Source of the DNA: Trebonia sp963822615
GTDB lineage: Bacteria; Actinomycetota; Actinomycetes; Streptosporangiales; Streptosporangiaceae
Length of the DNA stretch: 64,000 nucleotides
NCBI GenBank assembly: GCA_963822615.1
Contig: CAWGIM010000021.1
Location: forward strand, 62,001-126,000
Direction of reading: 5' to 3'
In this document: positions 8,646-15,852 of the stretch, in pieces
Numbering within the stretch: position 1 is the first letter of the stretch
How the letters are laid out: every line of letters begins with the position of its first letter
The notes under the pieces: model-generated
Seen by the model: only the letters and a program-made list of their open reading frames with translations
Told to the model about the DNA's origin: nothing
Database searches by the model: none
Translations under genes and position numbers: made by a program

Positions 8646-8888
8646 GTGCTTGAGGAAGCCCTCGAGCACCTGGTCAAGGGCATCGTGGCCTACCCCGACG
8701 ACGTCGCCGTGGTAAGCCGGATGCTCCGCCGGGGCAACGTGCTTGAAGTCCGGGTGCACCCCGATGACCTGGGCAAGGTCATCGGGCGCGGCGGCCGGAC
8801 AGCCCGGGCGCTGCGGACCGTGATCGGCTCCCTGGCCGGGAGCCGGCACGTCCGCATCGACCTGCTGGAGACCGGCGAGGTTAGGTAG
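8646..8888 (+). CDS. khpA: KH-domain RNA-binding protein KhpA
   Basis: An 80-residue single-KH protein (YlqC/KhpA family). The GxxG RNA-binding loop is in GKVIGRGGRTARALRTVI, near residues 43-56. In Firmicutes KhpA dimerises with KhpB and affects cell division and RNA metabolism. In actinobacteria it almost always sits between rpsP and rimM, as here. The GTG start at 8646 follows the rpsP TAA with no gap, and the gene ends 4 bp before rimM, consistent with one ribosome-maturation operon. Confidence 0.92.
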   Translation: MLEEALEHLVKGIVAYPDDVAVVSRMLRRGNVLEVRVHPDDLGKVIGRGGRTARALRTVIGSLAGSRHVRIDLLETGEVR

Positions 8889-8892
8889 TTCC

Positions 8893-9411
8893 GTGCTAGT
8901 TACGGTGGGCCGGATCGGCCGCCCGCACGGGATTCGCGGTGACGTCGTGGTCGGTGTCCGGACCGATGAGCCCGACTTGCGCTTCGCGCCGGGCTCGCGG
9001 CTGGACACCGACCCGGCCGACCTTGGCCCGCTGACGGTCGCGGCCATCAAGTGGCACTCCGGTGAGCTGCTGGTCCGGTTCGCGGGCATCGCCGACCGGG
9101 ACGCCGCCGCCGAGCTGCGCGGTACCTGGCTGACGGTGGACTCGGCGACGATCCCGCCGTCCGACGATCCCGACGAGTTCCACGACACCGACCTGGTCGG
9201 GCTGTCGGTCCGCACCGTCGGCGGCAGCCTGGTCGGCACCGTTAGCGACGTGCTCCACTCCGGCCAGGACGTCCTGGTCGTCAAGACGACCGACGGCCGC
9301 GACGTCATGGTGCCGTTCGTGCTGCCACTGGTGCCCGAGGTCGACGTGGCATCAGGCTTCCTCGTCATCGACCCGCCGGACGGCCTGCTCGACCTGGAAA
9401 TATCGCTCTGA
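8893..9411 (+). CDS. rimM: Ribosome maturation factor RimM
   Basis: This 172-residue protein opens with VTVGRIGRPHGIRGDVVV, the RimM N-terminal beta-barrel signature. It continues into the PRC-barrel domain with DLVGLSVRTVGGSLVGTVSDV and VPFVLPLVPEVD. RimM binds uS19 in the 30S head and promotes late 16S rRNA processing. The gene starts at GTG 8893, 4 bp after khpA, and its stop is followed after 1 nt by the trmD start, so it is translated within the same operon. Confidence 0.93.
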   Translation: MLVTVGRIGRPHGIRGDVVVGVRTDEPDLRFAPGSRLDTDPADLGPLTVAAIKWHSGELLVRFAGIADRDAAAELRGTWLTVDSATIPPSDDPDEFHDTDLVGLSVRTVGGSLVGTVSDVLHSGQDVLVVKTTDGRDVMVPFVLPLVPEVDVASGFLVIDPPDGLLDLEISL

Positions 9412-9412
9412 C

Positions 9413-10261
9413 GTGCGCATTGACATCATCACCATCTTTCCCGGCTACTTCGGGCCGGTCGGCCAGGATGGCCGGGTAGGCGGTTCCGGGCCGCTCGGGG
9501 TCTCCCTCATCGGCAAGGCGGCGGCGCGCGGCGACATCGACTTCCGCGTGCACGACCTGCGCGCCTGGGCGGGCGACGTGCACCACACGGTGGACGACAC
9601 CCCGTTCGGCGGCGGCCCCGGGATGGTCATGAAGCCCGATGTCTGGGGGGCCGCGCTGGACACGGTGCTTGCCAGGGACACGGGGCTAGCCGGCGCCGGC
9701 CCGGCCCGGCTGGTCGTGCCGACGCCCAGCGGCACCCCGTTCACCCAGCAGCTAGCGGCCGCCTACGCGGGCGAGCCGCACCTGGTGTTCGCCTGCGGCC
9801 GGTACGAGGGGATCGACGCGCGGGTGGTGGCGGACGCCGGCCTGCGGCTGGCGGTGGACGAGGTCAGCATCGGCGACTACGTGCTGGCCGGGGGAGAGGC
9901 GGCGGTCGCGGTGATCGTCGAGGCGGTCTGCCGCCTGCTGCCGGGGGTGCTCGGGAACGAGCAGTCGCATAGCGACGACTCCTTCGGCGGCACCGGCGGC
10001 GCGATGACCGGGCTGCTGGAGGGCCCGGTCTACACCCGGCCGCGAACGTGGCGCGAGCGCGACGTGCCTGACGTACTATTGTCGGGCAACCACCGGGCGA
10101 TTGCGCGCTGGCAGCGAGACGAGTCGCTGCGCCGTACCGCTGTCAACCGGCCGGACCTGATCCGCCGCCTCGCGGCGGCGCCGGACGGCCTCGACAAGCG
10201 GGATCGCCAGGTGCTCGCTGACGCTGGTTTTCCGGTTGACGCTCAAGATATGGCAGACTGA
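9413..10261 (+). CDS. trmD: tRNA (guanine37-N1)-methyltransferase TrmD
   Basis: A 282-residue SPOUT-class enzyme that methylates G37 of tRNAs from S-adenosylmethionine and prevents +1 frameshifting. It opens with MRIDIITIFPGYF. The deep trefoil-knot motifs are clear: FACGRYEGIDARV near residue 125 and VSIGDYVLAGGEAA near 150. The C-terminal domain has GPVYTRPRTWR and LLSGNHRAIARW. Start is GTG 9413, 1 nt after the rimM stop. Length is slightly above the E. coli protein (255), with the extra residues at the C-terminus. Confidence 0.95.
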   Translation: MRIDIITIFPGYFGPVGQDGRVGGSGPLGVSLIGKAAARGDIDFRVHDLRAWAGDVHHTVDDTPFGGGPGMVMKPDVWGAALDTVLARDTGLAGAGPARLVVPTPSGTPFTQQLAAAYAGEPHLVFACGRYEGIDARVVADAGLRLAVDEVSIGDYVLAGGEAAVAVIVEAVCRLLPGVLGNEQSHSDDSFGGTGGAMTGLLEGPVYTRPRTWRERDVPDVLLSGNHRAIARWQRDESLRRTAVNRPDLIRRLAAAPDGLDKRDRQVLADAGFPVDAQDMAD

Positions 10262-10290
10262 AGTGCGCTGCCCGTCCGGGCGTTGACCCG

Positions 10291-10310
10291 GCCAGGGTGC
10301 TTTCCCTGGC
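10291..10310 (+). promoter_or_regulatory. Hairpin in the rplS leader
   Basis: GCCAGGG (10291-10297) pairs perfectly with CCCTGGC (10304-10310) around a TGCTTT loop, 65 nt before rplS. No U-tract follows. It may be an attenuator or an L19-binding leader structure, but it does not match a leader I can name. Confidence 0.35.
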
Positions 10311-10375
10311 TAACGCAGGCTTCCACCCGGATGCGTGCTGCCGCGCATTCCGACCAGGACTGAGGAACATCCATC

Positions 10376-10738
10376 ATGCACACCGCGATTGCCGAGCTTG
10401 AGCAGGCCCAGCTCCGGGCTGACGTCCCGGATTTCCGCCCCGGTGACACCCTGAAGGTGCACGTCAAGGTGACGGAAGGCAACCGCTCCCGCATTCAGGT
10501 TTTCCAGGGTGTGGTGATCCGCCGCCAGGGCGGCGGCCTGCGGGAGACCTTCACCGTGCGCAAGGTGAGCTACGGCGTGGGCGTCGAGCGCACCTTCCCG
10601 GTGCACAGCCCGTCGATCGACAAGATCGAGCCGGTCACCCGTGGCCGGGTCCGCCGGGCCAAGCTGTACTACCTCCGCGACCTGCGCGGCAAGGCCGCCC
10701 GGATCAAGGAGCGGCGGGAGACCACCCCCGCGAGCTGA
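10376..10738 (+). CDS. rplS: 50S ribosomal protein bL19
   Basis: A 120-residue bL19, located at the 30S-50S interface. Signature stretches are FRPGDTLKVHVKVTEGNRSR, VFQGVVIRRQGGG, VERTFPVHSPSI and the C-terminal RRAKLYYLRDLRGKAARIKE. ATG 10376 follows a GAGGAACA purine stretch. A 114-bp leader separates it from trmD and contains a small hairpin, whereas the upstream genes are almost contiguous. It may therefore have its own regulation. Confidence 0.95.
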   Translation: MHTAIAELEQAQLRADVPDFRPGDTLKVHVKVTEGNRSRIQVFQGVVIRRQGGGLRETFTVRKVSYGVGVERTFPVHSPSIDKIEPVTRGRVRRAKLYYLRDLRGKAARIKERRETTPAS

Positions 10739-10759
10739 CGGCGAGACGAACCGACCTCG

Positions 10760-11671
10760 ATGCCCGCCGACCCGGACAACGCAGCCCCGGACAACGCAGC
10801 CACGGACGGCGTCGCCTCCGACGACACCACCTCGGACGACACCGCCGCGGGCAGCGCGCCCGCGGACGGCTCTGCGCCGGACGGCACCGCGGACGGCGGC
10901 CCGCCGCGCAAGCCGCGGCGGAAGCGGTCGTTCGGGCGCGACCTGGCGGTGATCGTGGTCGCCGCCCTGGTGCTGACGATCCTGCTCAAGGCGTTCGTGG
11001 TGCAGGTGTTCTCCATCCCCTCCGGGTCGATGGAGAACACCCTGCTGCCGGGTGACCGGATCCTGGTCAGCAAGGTGGTCTACGACTTCCGCTCGATCCA
11101 GCGCGGCGACGTGGTCGTGTTCAGCGGGGCCGGGTCCTGGGACCCCCCCGCCACCACGCCGACCAACTGGTTCAGCCGGATCTGGGGCGACGCGACCAAC
11201 CTGGTCGGCATCGCCGGGCCGGACACCGACTACGTCAAGCGGGTAATCGGCCTCCCCGGCGACCACGTGGTCTGCTGCAACTCGGCCGGCCAGCTCACCG
11301 TCAACGGCGTGGCGCTGTCCGAGAAGTCGTTCATCTACCCCGGTGACGACCCCTCCGACGTGCAGTTCAACATCACCGTCCCGGCCGGCCGGCTGTGGGT
11401 GATGGGGGACAACCGGGCCGACTCCGACGACTCCCGCTACCGGTCAAGCGACCCCGGCGGCGGCACCATCCCGGAGAGCGCCGTGGTGGGCCGGGCCTTC
11501 CTGGTCATCTGGCCCCTCTCGCGCGTCTCTGACGTGCCCATCCCTAACACCTTCGAGCAGGCCGGGCTACAGGCCGCCGCCGCCGTCGCGGTCGCCCCGG
11601 TCCCGGTAACCGCGGGCGGGGCCGGCATCGCCGCCGCCGGGCTGCTCGCCTGGCGCCGTCGTCGGCGCTGA
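10760..11671 (+). CDS. lepB: Type I signal peptidase (first of two tandem copies)
   Basis: A 303-residue membrane-anchored serine protease that removes signal peptides after Sec or Tat export. Residues 1-55 are an acidic Asp/Ala-rich cytoplasmic stretch ending in RKPRRKR. A transmembrane helix, DLAVIVVAALVLTILLKAFV, follows. The catalytic Ser is Ser90 in IPSGSMENTL and the general-base Lys is Lys160 in YVKRVIGLPGD. The third conserved box is MGDNRADSDDSR. A second hydrophobic segment and an RRRRR end suggest a C-terminal anchor. The gene lies 21 bp after rplS, the usual actinobacterial context. Confidence 0.93.
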   Translation: MPADPDNAAPDNAATDGVASDDTTSDDTAAGSAPADGSAPDGTADGGPPRKPRRKRSFGRDLAVIVVAALVLTILLKAFVVQVFSIPSGSMENTLLPGDRILVSKVVYDFRSIQRGDVVVFSGAGSWDPPATTPTNWFSRIWGDATNLVGIAGPDTDYVKRVIGLPGDHVVCCNSAGQLTVNGVALSEKSFIYPGDDPSDVQFNITVPAGRLWVMGDNRADSDDSRYRSSDPGGGTIPESAVVGRAFLVIWPLSRVSDVPIPNTFEQAGLQAAAAVAVAPVPVTAGGAGIAAAGLLAWRRRRR

Positions 11672-11777
11672 TCCGCAAGGCCCCGTCCCGGAGGCCATGA
11701 CCCCGGAGGGCGCGCGTGCGCGATACCCTCACGGTGGCAGTGAGCGGCGAGGGCAGGTACGGACAAGGGGTGCACGG

Positions 11778-12872
11778 ATGAGCGGTTCAGGCGCGCGGGA
11801 CAGCGGTTCCCCGCCCTGGGGCCCGGCCGACCCGGTTCCTGAACTGGCCGACACCCAGGCGCTGTCCGGCCTCGGGGCGGACGAGCGGTCAGGCCGCACC
11901 GGGCCCGGTTACCCCGAGCCTGATCACGCGGGCCCCGATCACGCGGGCCCCGGTCAAGCGGACCCCGAGAACCCGGCGCCCGGCCGCGCCGGGCGGCCGG
12001 GCGGCGGCAAGCGCAGGCGGCGCCGCAGCTTCTGGCTGGAGCTGCTCGCGCTCGGCGCCATCGCGCTGGTGCTCGCCCTGCTGATCAAGTCCTTCCTGGT
12101 GCAGGCGTTTTTCATCCCGACCGGCTCGATGCAGGACACCCTCGAGATCAACGACCGGGTGCTGATCAACAAAGTCGTGTACCACCTGCGGTCGATCGAC
12201 CGGGGCGACATCATCGTGTTCGACGGCAGCGGCTCGTGGGACTTCAACAGCCCGCCCGCCAGCTCCAACATCTTCACCAAGGCGGCCGACGAGCTCGAGG
12301 GCATCATCGGCGTCAGCCATGACTCCTCGATCTACATCAAGCGCGTCATCGGCCTGCCCGGCGACCGCGTGGCCTGCTGCGACAGCAAGGGCCAGGTCAC
12401 CGTCAACGGCGTGCCGCTGAGCGAGGGCTCGTACCTGTACCCGGGCGACAAGCCGTCCGCCCAGCGGTTCAGCGTCACCGTGCCAGCGGGCGACCTGTGG
12501 GTGATGGGCGACCACCGCTCGGTCTCCTGGGACTCCCGCGGGCACACCGGCGATCCGGGCGGCGGCGCCATCCCGGAGAGCGCCGTCCTCGGCCGCGCCT
12601 TCGTGGTCATCTGGCCGCCGAGCCGGTGGGGCTTCCTCAACATCCCCGCCACCTTCGAGCAGCCCCGGCTGCACGCCCCGGCCGCGGCCGGCGGCAACGC
12701 CGCCGCGGGCGGCTCGAGCGCGGCCCTGGAAGCCGCCCTCGACAACGGCACCCCCGTCCAGGCCACGGCCTCGGCGCTGCCCCTCGCCCTCGGCTTCGCC
12801 GGGGCGCTCCCGCTGACCTGGCTGCAGCGCCGGATCCGGACCCGCCGCCGACGCAACCGCGACCGGGAGTAA
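11778..12872 (+). CDS. lepB: Type I signal peptidase (second tandem copy)
   Basis: A 364-residue paralogue of the preceding gene. After a long Gly/Pro/Asp-rich cytoplasmic N-terminus of about 80 residues, a basic KRRRRR stretch and a membrane helix follow. The catalytic Ser is Ser117 in IPTGSMQDTL and the Lys is Lys188 in YIKRVIGLPGD. MGDHRSVSWDSRGH is the variant third box, with His in place of the Asn of the first copy. ATG 11778 is favoured because AAGGGG lies 7 nt upstream. The upstream in-frame ATG 11697 lacks a comparable site. Streptomycetes carry several SPases in a row, which this arrangement resembles. Confidence 0.9.
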   Translation: MSGSGARDSGSPPWGPADPVPELADTQALSGLGADERSGRTGPGYPEPDHAGPDHAGPGQADPENPAPGRAGRPGGGKRRRRRSFWLELLALGAIALVLALLIKSFLVQAFFIPTGSMQDTLEINDRVLINKVVYHLRSIDRGDIIVFDGSGSWDFNSPPASSNIFTKAADELEGIIGVSHDSSIYIKRVIGLPGDRVACCDSKGQVTVNGVPLSEGSYLYPGDKPSAQRFSVTVPAGDLWVMGDHRSVSWDSRGHTGDPGGGAIPESAVLGRAFVVIWPPSRWGFLNIPATFEQPRLHAPAAAGGNAAAGGSSAALEAALDNGTPVQATASALPLALGFAGALPLTWLQRRIRTRRRRNRDRE

Positions 12873-12913
12873 TTCCGCCCCGGCGGCCACTGACGGCCGT
12901 ATAGTCCGGGTCC

Positions 12914-13678
12914 ATGACCTCACCCGCGCCGCCTGGTGTCGCCGTGACGTTCGCCGGCTCTGGCGACGCCTTCGGCAGCGGCGGGCGCTACCAGGCCTGC
13001 ATCCACCTGCGCGCACCCGGCCAGGCACCGGTCCTGCTCGACTGCGGGGCGACGTCGCTCAGCGCGCTGCGGGCCTGCGGCCTCGACCCCGCCGAGGTCA
13101 GCACGGTCTTCGTCTCCCACCTGCACGGCGACCACTTCGGCGGGCTGCCGTTCCTGATCCTCGATGGCCAGTTCAGCCGGCGGACCCGGCCGCTGACCGT
13201 CGCCGGGCCGCCGGGCACCGGTGACCGCCTGCGGCAGGCGATGGAAACGTCCTTCCCCGGCTCCGCGGGCACCCGGCGCCGCTTCCGCCTCGACGTCGTC
13301 GAGCTGGCGCCGGGCAGCACCACCACGGTGGCCGGCATCGAGGTCAAGAGCTGGGAAGTGGATCATCCCAGCGGCGCCCCGCCGCTGGCCCTGCGGCTCG
13401 GCCTCGGCGGCGCGGCGATCGCCTACACCGGCGACACGGCCTGGACCGGGAACCTGGCCGCGGCCGCCGACGGCGCCGACCTGCTGATCGCCGAGGCCTA
13501 CTACTACGACAAGCCCGTCCCCTATCACCTGCGCTATGCCGACCTCACCAGCCACCGGGCCAGCCTGACCAGCCGCCGGATCGTGCTCACCCACATGTCG
13601 GCCGACATGCTCGCCCGGGCCGCCGCGGGCAAGCTCGCCTTCGAGACCGCCCGCGACGGCCTAGTCCTCCAGCTCTGA
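12914..13678 (+). CDS. MBL-fold metallohydrolase (RNase Z/ElaC-like)
   Basis: A 254-residue metallo-beta-lactamase-fold protein. The zinc motif SHLHGDHFGG gives His69, His71, Asp73 and His74. Further ligands are expected at the His of VDHPSGAPP, the Asp of AYTGDTAW and the His of IVLTHMS. The overall order resembles RNase Z and its homologues, which act on phosphodiester bonds, but the RNase Z exosite arm is not evident, so substrate is open. ATG 12914 gives a credible start, although the upstream purine run is weak. It is a single gene, 41 bp after lepB. Confidence 0.85.
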   Translation: MTSPAPPGVAVTFAGSGDAFGSGGRYQACIHLRAPGQAPVLLDCGATSLSALRACGLDPAEVSTVFVSHLHGDHFGGLPFLILDGQFSRRTRPLTVAGPPGTGDRLRQAMETSFPGSAGTRRRFRLDVVELAPGSTTTVAGIEVKSWEVDHPSGAPPLALRLGLGGAAIAYTGDTAWTGNLAAAADGADLLIAEAYYYDKPVPYHLRYADLTSHRASLTSRRIVLTHMSADMLARAAAGKLAFETARDGLVLQL

Positions 13679-14053
13679 GAACCACCGCGTCCCAGGTGAG
13701 GATATTCTTACGGAACTTTTTTGCATGATGGAAATAAATTAGTGTGATAGCGCCAATTTACTTCCACAAAAATGCCTTTCCCTGCAGTTACGTGACCAGA
13801 GTGGCTGTGGTGGCGCTGTCCACGCGCAGCTACCTGCTGACCGCCGACCTCGCCGCTCAGGTCGGCCCGGGCCGGGAACGGCCACCGGGCGCGGCCAGGG
13901 TCAGCTGACCCCCGTTCGGGCTGAACTGGCTGGCGGCCGACGGCGGCGCTGAGCGGCGAACCGGACCGCGACCGCTGGCGGGCGGCGCTTTTCCCGGTCC
14001 CGGGCGGGAGCCCGGGACGAGGCGCCCGCGGTTGGCGTACGCTGCGGAGTGAG
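13679..14053. other. Gene-free stretch with AT-rich palindromic repeat
   Basis: 375 bp. The first 120 bp are strikingly AT-rich for this genome and contain TTTTTT and GCATGAT words and palindrome copy B. The rest is GC-rich. A 35-codon frame from about 13801 has no supporting features. No promoter is clear, although rnhB must be transcribed from here or from upstream. Confidence 0.5.
13730..13765 (+). repeat. 36-bp imperfect palindrome, copy B
   Basis: Outer arms GGAAATAAATT and AATTTACTTCC pair with one mismatch. The centre TGATAGCGCC matches copies A and C. It is intergenic, between the MBL hydrolase gene and rnhB. Confidence 0.65.
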
Positions 14054-14722
14054 ATGGCCGCCTTCCCCTACACTCCGCGGCGCAGCGCCGGGCTCGCCGC
14101 GTACGAGAACGCCCTCGCGCGGGCCGGGCTTGCCCCGGTCGCGGGCATCGACGAGGCGGGCCGCGGGGCGTGCGCCGGGCCGCTGGTGGTGGCGGCGGTG
14201 GTGCTCGACCCGGCCGGCATCAAGCGCGTCCGCGGCCTGGCCGACTCCAAGCTGCTCACCGCCGCCGCCCGCGAGGACGTCTACGCCCGCGTCGTCCAGC
14301 ACGCGGTGGCCTGGCACGTCACCGTGATCCCGCATACCGACATCGACTCCCACGGGCTGCACGTGTGCAACATCGCCGGGATGCGGCGGGCGTTCGCCGG
14401 GCTGGCCGCCCGGCCGGCCTACGTGCTGATCGACGGCTTCCCGGTGAGCGGCCTCGGCGCGCCCTCGCTGGCCATGTGGAAGGGTGACCGGGTGGCCGCC
14501 TCGGTCGCCGCCGCGTCGGTGGTGGCCAAGGTGACCAGGGACCGGATGATGCGCGAGCTGGACGAGCGCTATCCCGAGTACGGCTTCGGCCGCCACAAGG
14601 GGTATACAACCGAGGAGCACCTGCGTGCCCTGGCTGAGCACGGGCCGTCGCCGGTCCACCGCCGGTCATTCCGGTGCGTGCCCGGCCCGGAGCTAAGCAC
14701 TGCGCCGGCGGGGGGAGAATAG
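14054..14722 (+). CDS. rnhB: Ribonuclease HII
   Basis: A 222-residue RNase HII that cuts the RNA strand of RNA-DNA hybrids and starts removal of single ribonucleotides. The signature VAGIDEAGRGACAGPLVVAA holds the metal-binding Asp33 and Glu34. A further conserved Asp is in YVLIDGFPV. VAKVTRDRMM and YGFGRHKGYTT are the later motifs. ATG 14054 is the only sensible start before the conserved block. The DUF2469 gene follows after 4 bp, a pairing typical of actinobacteria. Confidence 0.95.
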   Translation: MAAFPYTPRRSAGLAAYENALARAGLAPVAGIDEAGRGACAGPLVVAAVVLDPAGIKRVRGLADSKLLTAAAREDVYARVVQHAVAWHVTVIPHTDIDSHGLHVCNIAGMRRAFAGLAARPAYVLIDGFPVSGLGAPSLAMWKGDRVAASVAAASVVAKVTRDRMMRELDERYPEYGFGRHKGYTTEEHLRALAEHGPSPVHRRSFRCVPGPELSTAPAGGE

Positions 14723-14726
14723 CTGC

Positions 14727-15065
14727 ATGAGCGCGGAAGACCTGGAGAAGTACGAAGCGGAGATGGAGCTGCAGCTCTACCGCGAGTACCGCGACGTCGT
14801 CGGGTTGTTTACCCACGTGGTGGAGACCGAGCGGCGGTTCTACCTGACCAACGACGTTGACCTGAAGGTGCGCACGGCCGATAACGGCGAGGTCTTCTTT
14901 GAGGTCACCATGCACGACGCCTGGGTCTGGGACATGTACCGGCCTGCTCGTTTCGTCAAGAACGTGAGGGTAGTGACCTTCAAGGACGTCAACATCGAGG
15001 AGCTGGCCAAGAGTGACCTCGAATTGCCGCCTGACGACACCGAGAAACCGGGTTTCTCCGGGTAA
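14727..15065 (+). CDS. DUF2469 family protein
   Basis: A 112-residue, mostly acidic cytoplasmic protein with the highly conserved actinobacterial sequence SAEDLEKYEAEMELQLYREY, FTHVVETERRFYL and VWDMYRPARFVKNV. It has no known biochemical function. The family is nearly universal in Actinobacteria and sits next to rnhB and yraN in many genomes. Here it follows rnhB by 4 bp, and a sugar-phosphate HAD gene follows 21 bp later. ATG 14727 is preceded by a GGGGGAG ribosome-binding site. Confidence 0.92.
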   Translation: MSAEDLEKYEAEMELQLYREYRDVVGLFTHVVETERRFYLTNDVDLKVRTADNGEVFFEVTMHDAWVWDMYRPARFVKNVRVVTFKDVNIEELAKSDLELPPDDTEKPGFSG

Positions 15066-15086
15066 CAGCGCCCACAGGAGGCCGTA

Positions 15087-15821
15087 GTGCTTGGTCTGCC
15101 CGATAAGATCACCGCCTGCCTGTTCGACATGGACGGCGTGATCACCCAGACCGCCAAGGTGCACGACGCGGCCTGGAAGGAAATGTTCGACGAGTTCCTG
15201 AAGGACTGGTCGGCCGAGCACAACCAGAAGTTCGTGCCGTTCGACCCGGTGAAGGACTACGACGAGTACGTAGACGGCAAGCCGCGGACCGAGGGCACCG
15301 CCGCCTTCCTCGAGTCCCGCGGGATCAAGCTGCCCGAGGGCAAGGAGTCCGACCAGCCCGGTAGCGCTACCGTCTACGGCCTTGGCAACAAGAAGAACGA
15401 GCTGGTCCTGAAGGTCATCGAGCGCGACGGGGTGCAGGTCTACGACGGCTCAGTGCGCTACGTCGACGCGGTCCGCCAGGCGGGCCTGCGCACCGCGATC
15501 GTGTCGTCGAGCGCCAACACCGAGGCCGTGCTCAAGGCGGCCGGGGTGGACGGCCTGTTCGAGGTCAGGATCGACCACCAGGCGGCCGAGGCGCACCAGT
15601 TGCGCGGCAAGCCCGCGCCCGACACCTTCCTCGAGGCGGCCAGGCAGCTCGGCGCGGACGCCGGCCAGGCGGTGGTCTTCGAGGACGCGCTGGCCGGGGT
15701 GGCGGCCGGCCGGGCGGGCCACTTCGGCTACGTGGTCGGCGTGGACCGGGTCGGGCAGGCCGAACAGTTGCGCGCGCACGGCGCCGACGTGGTAGTCAAG
15801 GACCTGGCGGAACTTCTCTAA
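15087..15821 (+). CDS. Beta-phosphoglucomutase family HAD hydrolase
   Basis: A 244-residue HAD-superfamily enzyme. The nucleophile motif FDMDGVITQTAKVH near residue 11 carries the first Asp and the acid/base Asp. A helical cap follows. Motif II is TAIVSSSAN, the conserved Lys is in RGKPAPDTFLEAA, and motif IV is VVFEDALAGVAAG. This pattern fits beta-phosphoglucomutase, which turns beta-glucose-1-phosphate into glucose-6-phosphate. The adjacent GH65 phosphorylase, 31 bp downstream, would supply exactly that product, so the two genes probably form a disaccharide catabolic unit. Start GTG 15087 has AGGAGG upstream. Confidence 0.88.
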   Translation: MLGLPDKITACLFDMDGVITQTAKVHDAAWKEMFDEFLKDWSAEHNQKFVPFDPVKDYDEYVDGKPRTEGTAAFLESRGIKLPEGKESDQPGSATVYGLGNKKNELVLKVIERDGVQVYDGSVRYVDAVRQAGLRTAIVSSSANTEAVLKAAGVDGLFEVRIDHQAAEAHQLRGKPAPDTFLEAARQLGADAGQAVVFEDALAGVAAGRAGHFGYVVGVDRVGQAEQLRAHGADVVVKDLAELL

Positions 15822-15852
15822 CCGAGCACGCTGCCAACGGAGGTACCGACCG

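Noticed and set aside
9740..9960. Overlapping minus-strand frames opposite trmD, considered as antisense genes
   Set aside because: Composition is typical of shadow frames and trmD is fully conserved across the span.
13801..13908. 35-codon frame starting GTG in the spacer before rnhB
   Set aside because: No ribosome-binding site and no conserved features. GC-rich DNA produces such frames by chance.
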